Assembly: GCA_024364735.1 (NCBI GenBank)
Contig: JAGFNQ010008308.1
Coordinates: 1 to 64,000, forward strand
Length of the DNA: 64,000 nt
DNA from: Boesenbergia rotunda
Lineage: Eukaryota; Streptophyta; Magnoliopsida; Zingiberales; Zingiberaceae
Direction: 5' to 3'
The translations under genes were made by a program, and so were the position numbers. A model generated the notes under the pieces. It had not been told where the DNA came from and searched no databases. It was given only the letters and a program-made list of their open reading frames with translations. Of the stretch, positions 35,364-46,800 are shown in pieces (position 1 is the first letter of the stretch; every line of letters starts with the position of its first letter).

Positions 35364-36140
35364 TTATTATCTATGTTATATTGTTCATGGACTAACCCTG
35401 GTTGCAGGAGTGAAAGGAAGTAACTGCTGCATCCCAGGCGCCTGAAAGGGTTCAAGGGCCCGAGAGACCCGACGCCTGACAGGTAATAGGCACCTGTGTT
35501 GAGTTGTTTCCAATGGGTGAGAGGCTGAGCTGGTAGGTTGCCACATCAGCAACTCAGACACCCCGTGAGCCATCAAGCGCCTCAAAGGTCCTTAGCGCCC
35601 AAGATTGACGGATAAGCTTTGGCCGAGTCTACGGATAAGCACGCGCCTGATTCGTTACACGTGGCAAGCGCCTAAGAAGCCTTAGGCGCCCGAGAACAGG
35701 CTATATATGGGGCTTCACCCCTTTGTTTTCCACATCAACTCAGATTACTTTTAAAACAGCTTACTTGCGACTCAAGTACTCCAACACTCTCCGAATATCT
35801 TCCGTGCTCGAATTTTCCGCGCCGCCAACGATAAAGATCGACGACACACTGCTCGAGATGCTCCGCAACCATTTAGTGTCGTTGGTATATTTAATTTCGT
35901 TGTTTAATTTTTATACTCGAATTATATATTTGTAAATCCTATTCGAATTATAGAATTTCCTAACGAAAACGGTCAAGAACTATGGTCCTTGGAGTAGGAG
36001 TCGTTAAAGACTCCGAACCAAGTACAAAGAAACTTGTTATCATTGTTTCTTTATTCTTCCGCTATGTTTTCTGTTGTTCTGAAAAATTTTCAGTAATCGC
36101 TATTCGTGCCTCCCCCTCTATCGATTACAACGATTCCACA
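35364..36140 (+). repeat. Element J 5' LTR, right piece
   Basis: Right-hand part of the SIRE-like LTR that holds E. A TATATAT stretch near 35702-35708 is a possible TATA box. The end CCTCCCCCTCTATCGATTAC...TTCCACA resembles the conserved SIRE U5 end and abuts a tRNA-Met primer site. Several GGCGCC- or GGCGCCT-type motifs occur at 35435-35695. The small frames at 35723-36236 are leader. Confidence 0.75.
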
Positions 36141-36154
36141 AGTGGTATCAGAGT
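36141..36154 (+). other. Element J primer-binding site
   Basis: AGTGGTATCAGAGTG directly after the LTR end, complementary to initiator tRNA-Met. Confidence 0.85.
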
Positions 36155-36366
36155 GGGATGCACAACCCTGATGAAACCGCCAACTGAGCAGTGTTTGAGA
36201 AAAAAAATTTTCCCGTTCATTTTTTTTCTTCGTTAAAATTTTCTCGCTCTTCGAGGTTGGTGAACACCACTCAAATTTATTCTTTATATTCTTTTTATAC
36301 TGCACTACTAATCCAAGATAAAATCTTGGAACAAGTTTATTTATTTTGTATTTTCAGGAATATTAA

Positions 36367-37839
36367 ATGGTCATACAAGAGGGCTACAGCACCGCATTTC
36401 CTCCTCTGTTCTCCGGAGAGGATTTTTCCTACTTGAAGAGCAGAACGGAGGGCCACATGAAGACTCAGGTGGAAATGTGGATCATCATTTAGTCTGGACT
36501 AGAGATCCCGAAGAACTCGCAAGGAGAAATTCAAGGATACTCTGAGTGGGACGCTTAACTCAAGAAGAAGATAGAAGCGGGCGCCAAAGCCGCTCAAACC
36601 CTCCAGTGTGGATTGATGAAGGAGGAACTCAATTGCGTCCGCCCGTTCAGGAACACTAACGAACTATGGAACAAATTGATCGAGTTGCACAAAGGGACGT
36701 CGGACACAAGGATCAGTAAGCGAGATCTCCTTCTCAACAAGCTATACACGATCAAAATGCAAGACGGTGAAGCAGCTGCACAACTTCATGCAAGGATCCA
36801 AGAACTAATAAACGGTTTGCATATGATAGGTCATAAGGTTGAAAATCGTGAACTCATCAGGTATACTCTAAACTCGTTCCCCAGAAATTCATTGAGGGCA
36901 TCTATGGTAGATGCTTTCAAGGTTTCAAGGAACTTATCCGATATTAAACTCGATGAATTTTTTCTGAGTTAGAACTCCATGAGCAGCTAACGCTTCACAG
37001 GTCGAAAAGGGTTTAGCTCTTTTTGCAGGAAAAGTCCCTGCAAAGCAAAAGAAGAAGAAGATGCAACTGATACCCAAGTCAGATTCCGACTCAGAGTCTG
37101 ACGACGACGGAATCGATCACCCGAAGCTGGTCCGGATGGCCCGGAGCTACTACAAGATGATCAAGGGTCAAAGAAAGAAGAAGAAGGCGAACCAGCAAAA
37201 GGATGATCCAGTTGATCCTTCTACCAGTCAAAAAGCAAAAGGTGAAGTAACCTATTATGGGTGCAACAAGAAGGGTCACTACAAATCTGAGTGTCCCAAC
37301 TTGAAGGAGAACAAGAAGAACCAGAGGAAGAAGACCCTCAAAGCTACGTGGGGCGAGTCATCTTCAAAAGAAGAATAAGAAGTACCAAACGCCAACCTCC
37401 TCGCGTTGATAACATCAGAAAATCTCGATACCGAATCAGAATCGGAATCAGAACCAAAAGGCTCTCAATTTCGGAAGACGGGAAAATAACGGAAAGAGAT
37501 TATGTCGAATCTCATCTTTACAACCTAATCTCATAACTGTCTCATAAGTTCGTGAAAGCCAACATTCGGGTCGAATCCCTCTGACAGGAAGTCAAAAACC
37601 TGAAAGAGGGAGTCAACTCTAGCTCCTTAACTGAACCAGTTCAGGAAGGAACCTCCACTCAAGTCCAAAAACTTGAGGAGGAGAATTCCTCCTTGAAATC
37701 TCAGGTAAAGGAACTTAGAGTTGCATTAGAACGATTCACCTTGGGTTCCAAGAGTCTTGACATGATTCTTGGAAAATAAAAATCAGTTCTAAATTGATCC
37801 TGACTTGGTTATCGAACCAACTCACGGTACAGATAATAC
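36367..37839 (+). pseudogene. Element J gag (SIRE/Maximus-like)
   Basis: Starts at ATG 36367 (MVIQEGYSTAFPPLFSGEDF), the usual SIRE Gag opening. The capsid-like UBN2 region follows (LWNKLIELHKGTSDTR, LLLNKLYTIKM, ENRELIRYTLNSFP). There are in-frame stops at 36490-36492 and 36556-36558, a stop at 36970-36972 and then a frameshift. 37061-37378 carries an acidic stretch (SDSDSESDDD), basic runs and one CCHC-like knuckle (YGCNKKGHYKSEC, first Cys replaced by Tyr). The coiled-coil-like end is cut by solo LTR L at 37840. Confidence 0.87.
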
Positions 37840-39231
37840 TGTTGGATCGAGAAGAACGATAGAGGCGGGGGGTGAATATCGTAAAACGTTTTCGGATTGA
37901 AAAGAGAATAGGCAGCGGAAAATTAAAACACAACGCAAAGACACAAGTGGTTTTACTTGGTTCGGAGTCGCGGTCGGCTCCTACTCCAAGGCCCATGGTC
38001 GTTGACCGTTTACTGCGAGCAATTCTATATGTACACAAAAGTTTACAGATAACTTTTATAGTTGTAGTACAGTAAACAAAAAATAACGCTCTTTTGTTAC
38101 CGACGTCCAGTGTGGATTGTTCTTCGGAGCAGAGGGTCGTCGTCGGCGCTTCAATCTCGAGATGGGAGGTTTCTGGGGCAAAGTGCTTGAGTAGAAGAGG
38201 ATATTGGCGTTGGAAAGTTGTGTTGAGAAGCTTTGGGGGTCGACCCCCTTATATAGTAGTCCTGGGGCGCCCGGGACGTTGGGGGCGCCCTCCACATGTC
38301 TCATGATCCGGCAACTTCTCGGTCAGCCCTTATCCCTCAAGGATCGGGCTCGAGATTTGATGGGGGCGCCCGGGAAGCAGGGGGCGCCCGGGTTGACTCT
38401 TTCAGCAGGCTTCTCGGCTGGATAGAACTCTATCCGCTTCGTTGGCTTGAGCCCAGGCGCCCGAGGCATCCGGGGCGCCCGGGAGCACGGGGGCGCCCGG
38501 GAGCATGGGGTGCCTTGCCCAGTGAGCTTCTGAAGCGTTTTCTGCTTACTTCTTGTTTGGCTTTTACCTAGGGCGCCCGGGTCCTTCCGGGCGCCCAACC
38601 CAACTGTTGCCTCTTTCCTTTGAGGTGTTCTGAGCTGCAGACACTCGTTCCTTCGGTCCTGCATCTAGGGTTAGTACCAAACATGATAAAGCAAGTTTGT
38701 TAGTGAGTCTTATAGCCGTAGTTGTCTTGGTTCTGACTTTGGGTCTTCAAAATGGAACCCTAGGTCGAACCGACGCCTACTGTTCCCTCGACGGGGAACG
38801 CGTCCTCACCTACTCCTCTCAGGAGAATTTACCTGTTGCCAACTGGCTCCTCCGGTTGGACTTTTTCCCAACAGTCCTTCGCCAGGTGCCTAGCTGTCCT
38901 TCGCCAGGTCTTTAGTACCACACAGTCCTTCGCCTGGTGCCCAGCAGTCCTTCGCCAGGTCTTTGGTTCCAAGCAGTCCTTCGCCTGGTGCCTAGCAGTC
39001 CTTCACTAGGTCTTTGAGTCCTAGAAGCCCTTTGCTAAGTGCCCAGCGGCCCTTCGCTAGGTCTTAGGGTTCCGATGACTAGCTGTCCTTCGCTAGGTGC
39101 CTAGCAGTCATTCGCTAGGACTTCAATCTGCACACTCAAGTAGCATGTTTAGATAAACATAACATCTTAACTTTTGAACCCTTTGCCATTATCAAAACAC
39201 AGGTTCGACTTGGGTGCTGTTTGCACCAACA
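37840..39231 (-). repeat. Solo LTR L (SIRE-type)
   Basis: TGTTGGATCG ... TTTGCACCAACA on the + strand, 1392 bp, minus orientation. Flanks are AATAC (37835-37839) and CATAC (39232-39236), a target duplication with one change, inside J coding sequence. It contains the GAGG-GGGGTGAAT U5 block, paired GGCGCC palindromes at 38265-38600 and a degenerate hairpin array at 38868-39118. The overlapping frames at 38056-38664 are products of its GC-rich repeats. Confidence 0.83.
38265..38600. repeat. Paired GGGCGCCC palindromes in LTR L
   Basis: Four groups of GGGGCGCCCGGG-like motifs, each group with two or three motifs about 10-20 bp apart (near 38268/38283, 38363/38380, 38455-38505 and 38570/38588). 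The same design occurs in LTR F. Confidence 0.85.
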
Positions 39232-39467
39232 CATACTACTCTATTTTGAACCAAAGTAAAACCTGAGTCCAAGCATGGGTCCCAAAATTATGCTTGACAA
39301 ATCAAGCTGGACCAAACCAATATTAGATTCCCAAGGACAAGATTCACATCTTACCTAACCCATATCGAGGCTTTAGTCCAGAGAGAGTCAATATGAAAAC
39401 TATTTTTATAGTTAGTTAAATTATTTTTTCATGATGTTTGATGCTTGTTTATTTTGTTTTTGCAACT
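39232..39467 (+). pseudogene. Element J coding remnant right of LTR L
   Basis: Reading on from J gag, 39250-39370 gives phrases such as QAWVPKLCLTNQAG and PKDKIHILP, the linker between Gag and protease of SIRE-like elements. Stops are present. No protease, integrase or RT follows; element fragment M begins near 39468. Confidence 0.6.
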
Positions 39468-40356
39468 TACTAAGGTAGGGACCAAGAGGAGGAGTTGGGT
39501 ATTGGCTCACTAATGGATCTAAAACCAATCCATTAATGAAGATCCATTCCACTAAAGGATCTTCATTGAACTTCCTCACCAACCCCCATATTTTCATATG
39601 GGCTCCACCTATTATGAGTGCATTCATCCCCCCATGCTTAAGATATCGTATGGTCGTTGATTAATTTAAATTACTGATAATTTTAATTAATCAACTTCTA
39701 ACTCCTTAACTAGTACCACTCAACCTTATCATCATGTTGGATCAAATCCACCTGCAGGGTTTAACATGATAAACCTTATGAGCTCATCAATGGGGCATCA
39801 TCATCCCGACTCACCAGGACATGGATTCTGTCAATAATCAACAACACACCATATAATTAATATTATTTTTCAACTTACCGGGCCTATCAATTTAGCAGAA
39901 TAAATCTCGCCCATTGGTAAATCAAAGAAATAAATATTAACTATACGTGCCCATTATTATATCGGGTTTTAGGGATTGTACTCCATAATAATCTGAGGTT
40001 CAATCCAATTAGTAAGTCAGTACAAATTGGATGGCATCTAGTTTTGGTCCTGCTCAATGTACACAAAGCACACTAGTGTAATTCTATGGTCAAGACAAAC
40101 CACACCTAATTACACTACAACCATCCCGATGGTTTGTCCAACTCCATCTCGGTTGTGAGCCTCTAGTTATACAAGGTAAGGGACTGATAACACGATCTTC
40201 TGTGTGTCATCACACACCATTTTATCTAAAATGTAAAGTATCGGACTTTTATGCATATACTAATATAAATATGCATCTGTGTTGTTGTGATTCTCTTTTT
40301 AAAATGTAGATGATCATATATATAAAAGACAAGTCTTTTAGTATACACATCAAACA
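39468..40356 (-). repeat. LTR fragment M (B/E family)
   Basis: Minus-strand copy of the first part of the B/E LTR. The right end TGTTTGATGTGTATACTAAAAG (reverse complement of 40335-40356) is the LTR start, and homology to E runs left to the CTAAGGTAGGGACC block near 39470, then stops. It is a truncated LTR; no partner is seen. Confidence 0.78.
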
Positions 40357-41830
40357 AAACTAAATGCAACAAACAAACAAACATGCAACCTTATAAGCAT
40401 TAAATGAAATACCTAGTGCAACATTACATTAACTCTTTAGACTAAATTGTAACTTACTAGTGGAACTCTCCAAACAATTCATAATTACCTTCATCTATCA
40501 CATAACTCGTGTTCCTTTGGCCTGACGCATTATGCGCATAATACTTTATTTATGAATTTCCTTAGTTAACATATGTTCTCAATATCACACACAACACTTC
40601 TAATCGGCCACATAGTCCCCCTTCTTTTGGGCTGACATACTATGCGCATGAGTTAGAAGCTAATCTAGATTTGTGTGCTTCCTTAAACATAAATCCGACA
40701 TAAAGAATGACTTTCCTTTAGGCCAACCATCTTTAGCATAGATATACATCCATCTACGGAAATACCCCTAGCATCCCCAATAGTTATCGCTTTAGCGATA
40801 GTATTAGCTAGACTAAGTAGCAAGTGCGAAGAAAAAATCCAAGGAAAAATTGTTGAAACTGAGCAAAATTCAATTATCAATCGATTGATACACTACTCAA
40901 TCGATCGCATACAAACAACAATCAATTGATACGCCCTACGTGCCATTTCCAGGACACGATATTTTATTGTCCACCAATGGAAATCGATTTAGAAGGCTTT
41001 TGTTCACAAGTTCATCCACTCCAATTGATTGGTGAACACCAATCGATCCATCGATCGATTCGGAAACCTTATGTGGACAACCCAAATTATCATAAGTGAT
41101 TGTCTCAATCAATTGGTGAACATCAATCGACCAGCCGATCGATTCGAAAAACTTCTGTAGACAATCTAAATAACCTTAGTTGATTGGCTCAATCGATGAT
41201 TGAACACTAATCGATCAGTCAATCAATTTAGACACCTTCTATATCCAACCTCAAATTTAGTAATCGATTGGTTCCTTATGGTAATCGATTGATGACCATC
41301 AATTAATCACACCAATTTGGAACCTTACTATTCATAAATCATGTTTAGTAATCGATTGGCTTCTCATGGTAATCGATTGGTGAAAAGCAATCAATTACCC
41401 AATCTATTTTAGCCCTTTTGTTAGCAATTCTATGGGGAAATATATTAAAATGTCCCTATTATTTCAACCTTTTTCTATTTATGTCCCTCAAAACTTGTTT
41501 ACATCATTTATATCCCTCATACACAATTTGATTTCCAAAATATATCCCTACCGCCAAACCTCTATTAATATTTAACGTACACGTGGTGATCACATGAGTT
41601 GAAATATGCAAATAGCTTCCCTCTGCATTTCAAACCCTAATCCTTCGATGGTCTCCTCCCAACTCCAACTCCCTCTCGCAAAGAGATCAGGGAGTGTGTG
41701 GATGAACATTCAACACAGAAGAGTTAATCAAGACCGACAGTAGCTTCAAAAACAATTCAAAGGAAAAAAACTTCTTGTAACTATATATGTTATTATATAT
41801 CTACAACTAATTAATATTCTGTATTACTGA
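40357..41830. other. Unassigned block with ATCGATT palindromes
   Basis: I recognise no gene or element end here. 40869-41405 is rich in AATCGATTG/CAATCGATT palindromes and variants. 41430-41830 looks like ordinary AT-rich intergenic DNA, with a phrase of repeated 'atgtccct/atatccct' spacing. It may be an old LTR body or a strip of host DNA. Confidence 0.4.
40869..41405. repeat. ATCGAT palindrome cluster
   Basis: About twenty copies of ATCGATT or CAATTGATT-like motifs. Some pairs form longer hairpins, for example GATTGGTG-AA-CACCAATC at 41027-41044. Arms are less regular than in LTRs P and F. Confidence 0.7.
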
Positions 41831-43560
41831 TGGAACCAATTACTAGTGTCACGGATGAGCCTCAAATTTAGATATTTATAAATTAAAAACCCTAGCTCAC
41901 AAAATTAAAATGAGTAGTATAGGGGTCTCAAGTCGTATTTTTCCAAGCACTAGTTGTGAATATTTAGTTCAAGCATGAAGTTGTTGTCGTTTGATGATTT
42001 GGGGTTTCTAATAAAATGGGGGTTTTTGCGATAAGGAATGAAATAACAATTCGGAATGAAATAGACTGAACTCAACTAAAGCATGGGACAAATTAGGAAA
42101 TTACAAGAACTACACTTAATCTATTTGGAAAACGAAGCAATTAAATTCAAACAATGGAATTGAAATTCAAGAATTATCTGCAGGAAACTAATTGCAAGAA
42201 ACTAATTGCAGAAATTAAACAAACTAGAACGAAACATGGCTTAAGAACTTGACTTGAAGTGTAATATAAACAAGCTAGAGCAATTGAAAAAATACATGTT
42301 TAAAACCAAAACTATCCTTAATTGAACAACAAATTAGTTCCTAATCAAAACTTCCCTTTGCTGTCACACAAAGGATGAGCTAGAAACCCTCTGAACTCAA
42401 AAACCAGTGAAGAAGAACTTCCAAGATCAGTTCGCAATTGACTTGAGTGTATTGGTCTTCTTGATCAGTCATTGGACCGATCAGATCTTCTCCTGATCGG
42501 ACTGGGGACCGATCAGAGGCGTATCTGTTTGATCGCGGTGAACGATCAGAAGCTGAAATCACTCCGCGATCTCCTCCATCTTGATCGACTGGATGAGATC
42601 GATGCTCAAGAACCATCAAATGCCTCCAAGAACCCCTCTAAAGCTTCGACAGCTCTCTAGACGACGGAAATCCAGCGATTGTCAATGGATCAATCGATGA
42701 AAATAGAGCTCCGGTGACACCCTCACCTGAGCTTCTAAAAGCACAATCGATTAGCAAACTGAACAAGGAGATTACCTCTATGATCTGAAATCTTGACAAG
42801 AACTAGATCTAATGTTGGTCGCGCGCGATCTAAGAAGAAAACTATGAAGAAAAACGATGAACTCAGAAGAAATTTGAAGAACACTTGCGATCTCTGCTAC
42901 TACGCGATGACGCGACGACAACGAGCTCAGCGCGGAGAAGTTCTCAGATTTAAATTAATCCCATTTGAATTTGGACGGTTGTGATTGTTCCGGCCTCATC
43001 CGACAGTCGGATCTTCTCAGATCTGAACCAAAATTCCCAGATCTCCATCAATGGCTCTAATCTACTTCTCCTTGGCTTGGATCAATAATATCTGTGGCGG
43101 ATGGCTTAGATCTTCTCTTCTTTTGAATGGATGGTTGAAACTCCCCTTAAGCTTGATCCGACGGTCAGATGGACTCTGATTTGGTTCAAACATTCAGATC
43201 TTGATCTGTGGTCATGATTAACCCTATCTTGAGCTCGGATTGATCAGAAGTTCACAAATGGATCAGATCTACTTGTTCCTTGATCGGACGACCCATATTG
43301 ATCCAATGCTTGATCCCCTTGATCAAAGCCAATTCTAACTCAAGTTTGACTCGATCTGATCTAGGTCCATGATCATTTGAAGCCTACAAAATTAGATTCA
43401 AATTTAATGCCCAAAATATCTCAAATATACAAAGATTTGAATCAAAAGCTAAAATAGAGGTAATTCATGAAACCTAATGTAAATGCAAACTTAAGCATAT
43501 AAAAGTGGATCAAAACATGGATTTGAGAGCCTAAAATGATTAACAAAATGGTAGTTTTCA
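41831..43560 (-). repeat. Element D 3' LTR (Athila-type)
   Basis: TGGAACC ... GTTTTCA, 1730 bp, homologous to the C LTRs (GTCACGGATGAGCCTCAAATTTAG..., GATCAATGGCTCTAATC etc.). It carries GATCGG hairpins at 42463-42560. The left flank is ACTGA; no right partner exists because the 5' part of D is gone. Confidence 0.85.
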
Positions 43561-43573
43561 ACTCCCCCACGCT
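43561..43573 (-). other. Element D polypurine tract
   Basis: Minus-strand AGCGTGGGGGAGT directly next to the LTR, as in element C. Confidence 0.8.
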
Positions 43574-46069
43574 TACTCTTAGGCGTCTCGCACAAGCTAA
43601 CTAGTAAACTAAACATGTACCCCCTAGATTAGTCTCAATCATAGTTAGAAGCAATTGAAAGGAAATTACCTAGGGTTGTTAATTCTCAAAAATCTAAACT
43701 CAATGGACTAGTATCTTGTTCTTAAATCAACAACTTAGTATACTTCATCCTTCATGACTCATTGAGATGAATTATACTCACAAAGCCTCTCATGGGAATT
43801 TTTAAAGTGACTCTCTTCCTAAGTTCTAAGTTTTGATGAAAGTGGAGCTCACTCAAACACAACATGTTTCCTGCACTACCATAAGCTTGCTTATGCTCTA
43901 CTCTCCACCAAAATTCTTGATTTGGATCCACACCTACAAAAGCTTATTCAAACAAGTTAAAGAAGATATATGAAATGATAAGAATTGAAATAGAAGTTTA
44001 ATGAACTTTGATACTTATGAATCATGATAAAGAAAGTAAAGAAATATGACATGGTAAAGAAATATGGAAAAGAAATATGGCATGATAAAGAAATATGGGA
44101 AAGTAAAGAAAATGGATGACTTGGATACTCAAGAATGTATCCTAATGCTCTTTGCCCACTTATTTTGAATTATCTTGTATGTATCAGAGTTGTGGTGGAG
44201 CAAGGCTTGAGGAAGTTCACTAAATTCAGTGTGCCAAGGTTCTGTTTTTGTGCCAACTCTACTGATCGGTCTGGAGACCGATCAGACATCTCCTGATCGG
44301 TCAAGAGACCTATCAGACCCCTCCCTGATCGGATTGGTGACCGATCAGGGTCTGATCAGTAGCTGAATTTAGCGGACTTCTGATTTGTTCTGCCGAGATT
44401 TCAATCTTCTAATCAATAACTCACTCTTTCATTCAACTAGCTCCTTGTTCACAGCTTCAAATTCAGAATTCTAACCCGTCACTTGATTCCCACTTCATAT
44501 TTCTCTTTTCTTTTTCTTTTCTTTTCTTTTATTTTTCAGCTGCTCTTTCTTTTCTATTTTTGTTTGCAGCTGAGTCTTTTTCTCTTCTGTTTTTAGCAAC
44601 TGCAACTAGTTGATTCTTCAATTCCAACTCTCCATTCCTGATTCTTTCCTACTGTCTACAATTACAACTTCAATAACAGAGTTTCCATCTGCAATTCCTG
44701 ATTTTTTTTTTTCTGATTTTTCTTCTGATTTTTCTCTGCAATTTAGATTCCAGAGCTTCACAACTACTTGCAATTCATCACTGATTTCAGCAAACTTTGC
44801 AGTTAGAGTAAGCCTTCACTTCCCTTCGGAATTTTCCTCATAAAACTTGGAATATCAAATAATACTTAGGAATGTAAATGCTTCAATTGTTACCTTTCCT
44901 AGCCACTTCTTTCAACTCATTCTTGATACAAAACTCCTTCAAGTTGACACACATAGCAATTGCTCCGGTTTCTCTTCACATAGCAGTAAAGAACTAAAAG
45001 CTTCATTTGAGATTTAGCCTTGGCACATTTTGCTTGTGGATTGCCAAATACTTCATATTTCTTCAAAATTTGATAAAATTCTTGCATCCTCCCCCCACAC
45101 TTAAACTTTTGCCAGTCTCGGGCAAAGTAGCATCAAGAAACATCAAGACACCCAAGCCTAATGAAAATATTATGATGAACATGAAGATTAGGGAAGGAAA
45201 ATAGAATATAGAGTAGATCAACAAACAAAATTGTAAAAATGATATAAGAAAGGAAACAAAATGATTCACCTCTATAAATGTGGTCCAATCATAGAAATAT
45301 AGTTTTGAAAGAACTAAAGCAAGTTCTAGAGTACAATCACATGTGTGTATCACAAAAATTAGGTCAATCCTCACTAGGTAAAAAGAATTCATCTCAAGTC
45401 ATCAATCCAGAGTCCATAACTAAGTAGTACTCAAGCATCCAAGAATTTTCATCCATTGGCTCAAATCCTATGTTTTAACAACCAAATTTAATTTGCTTTC
45501 AAGGAACTCTAAAATGATATAGAGAAAACCTAGAGAGATACATTTATTCCAACTCATGCATGAAACAAAATTCCAAAAGGGATAAAATGGTATCTACAAT
45601 GACTCTTATTCATTCTACACTACCCAAGCATTTATTAGCAAGAACTCATTTTAAAAGAAAAATTTTACTTCTAGAAAACATAAAAATGATACATGCAATG
45701 AAATAAAATGCAAGAAAGAACAAACTCCCCTTTATTCCAGGCCGTTGGAGTCGATTAAGGAGTAGCCTCCATCCCGGTAGTGGGGTAGTCTGAGTGGTCG
45801 AGAGAGCATTTCTCATGTGATCAGTGTCATAGTACACTGCTCCCCCACACTTCAACTTCACAGAAATGTGTTCTGGTGGACGGAGACGATTAAGGTACAA
45901 AACTCACTTAAGAGGTGAAGTGCTACGAGTCATAGTAAGATCAACTCCTCCCTCTTGATGCTTTTTAGAAGTCCTTCCAGGAGGTTGGAGTCTATTTAGT
46001 TAGAGCACCCACTCCAGAAGTCTACGGCGCCATGCAAAACCATGAAATACCTTTCTCACGCATGCAGGG
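43574..46069 (-). other. Element D 3' non-coding region
   Basis: Homologous to 11709-13466 and 23069-23436 of C up to about 45650. It has the pyrimidine-rich block (44500-44600) and a perfect hairpin CTGATCGGTC-TGGA-GACCGATCAG near 44263-44286. A small minus frame at 45646-45900 shows no recognised domain. RT and integrase are missing altogether: the region passes straight to the Pol linker. Confidence 0.65.
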
Positions 46070-46425
46070 TAAGAAAGAAATGAAATACAATCAGTCTCTA
46101 TATAAAATATATCCAGAAATGCATTACATCCAATAAAATCAATCTAAGGTACCTCTATGAGTTTTTCACAATCAGTCTGTACACAGGGTGTATCAATAAA
46201 TGCATCACTTTCAACAAAATCAATCTTCGGTACCCCTATAAATTTTTTATCAATCAGTTTCTACATAAGTTGTATCAAGAAATGCATCACATCCAATAAA
46301 ATCAACCACAGGTCCCTCTATGAATTTCTCACAATCAGTCTTAGTCTCTACATAGGGTGTATCAATAATTGCATCACAACCAAAAAAATCAACCTTGGGT
46401 ACCTCTATGAATTTTTCTAAAGAAA
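46070..46425 (-). repeat. Tandem 81-87 bp repeat in element D
   Basis: Four to five imperfect units containing CTCTATGAATTTTTCACAATCAGTCT...GTATCAA-AATGCATCAC-TCCAATAAAATCAA. Unit starts at about 46148, 46229, 46311 and 46398. On the minus strand they encode repeats like EKFIE-P-VDF-GCDA. C has no such expansion at its matching place. Confidence 0.7.
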
Positions 46426-46800
46426 TAGGAGAAATACTTACCTTATCATGCTGAAGAATACCTGGAGGTTCTACAAGAGTAGATGTAACTATAGCCTCCT
46501 CCTGGTCATGTAAAGGCTCCACTTCAATCTCAGGTTCTGGTGGACATTCAACTAAGAGAGGTGATTCTTGGGTTCCTGCTTCCACCATGCAAGTCCCTAC
46601 ACTTTCATACTTATCCTCTGAATCTTCTGACATGTCAATCAAAATTGGTGATCCCTGGAGCTCAGTGCAATCCCCTACACCTATAGAATCATCTCCAACG
46701 TATCCTTCATCAACAATATCTACAACAACCATATTAGAAAAGTTAGGACCAACAACAACTATATCATTATAAAATAAAAGACTAGAAGGGTCTTGTAGAG
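46426..46800 (-). pseudogene. Element D Pol linker remnant
   Basis: The open minus frame (46732-46250) holds VGDCTELQGSPILIDMSEDSE, the acidic linker between protease and RT that C shows at 26340-26450. This places the deletion of D pol just downstream. No catalytic domain is present. Confidence 0.7.

Noticed and set aside
38056..38664. GC-rich frames in several phases
   Set aside because: They are produced by repeated GGGCGCCC motifs in LTR L; Pro/Gly/Arg-rich text without a family.
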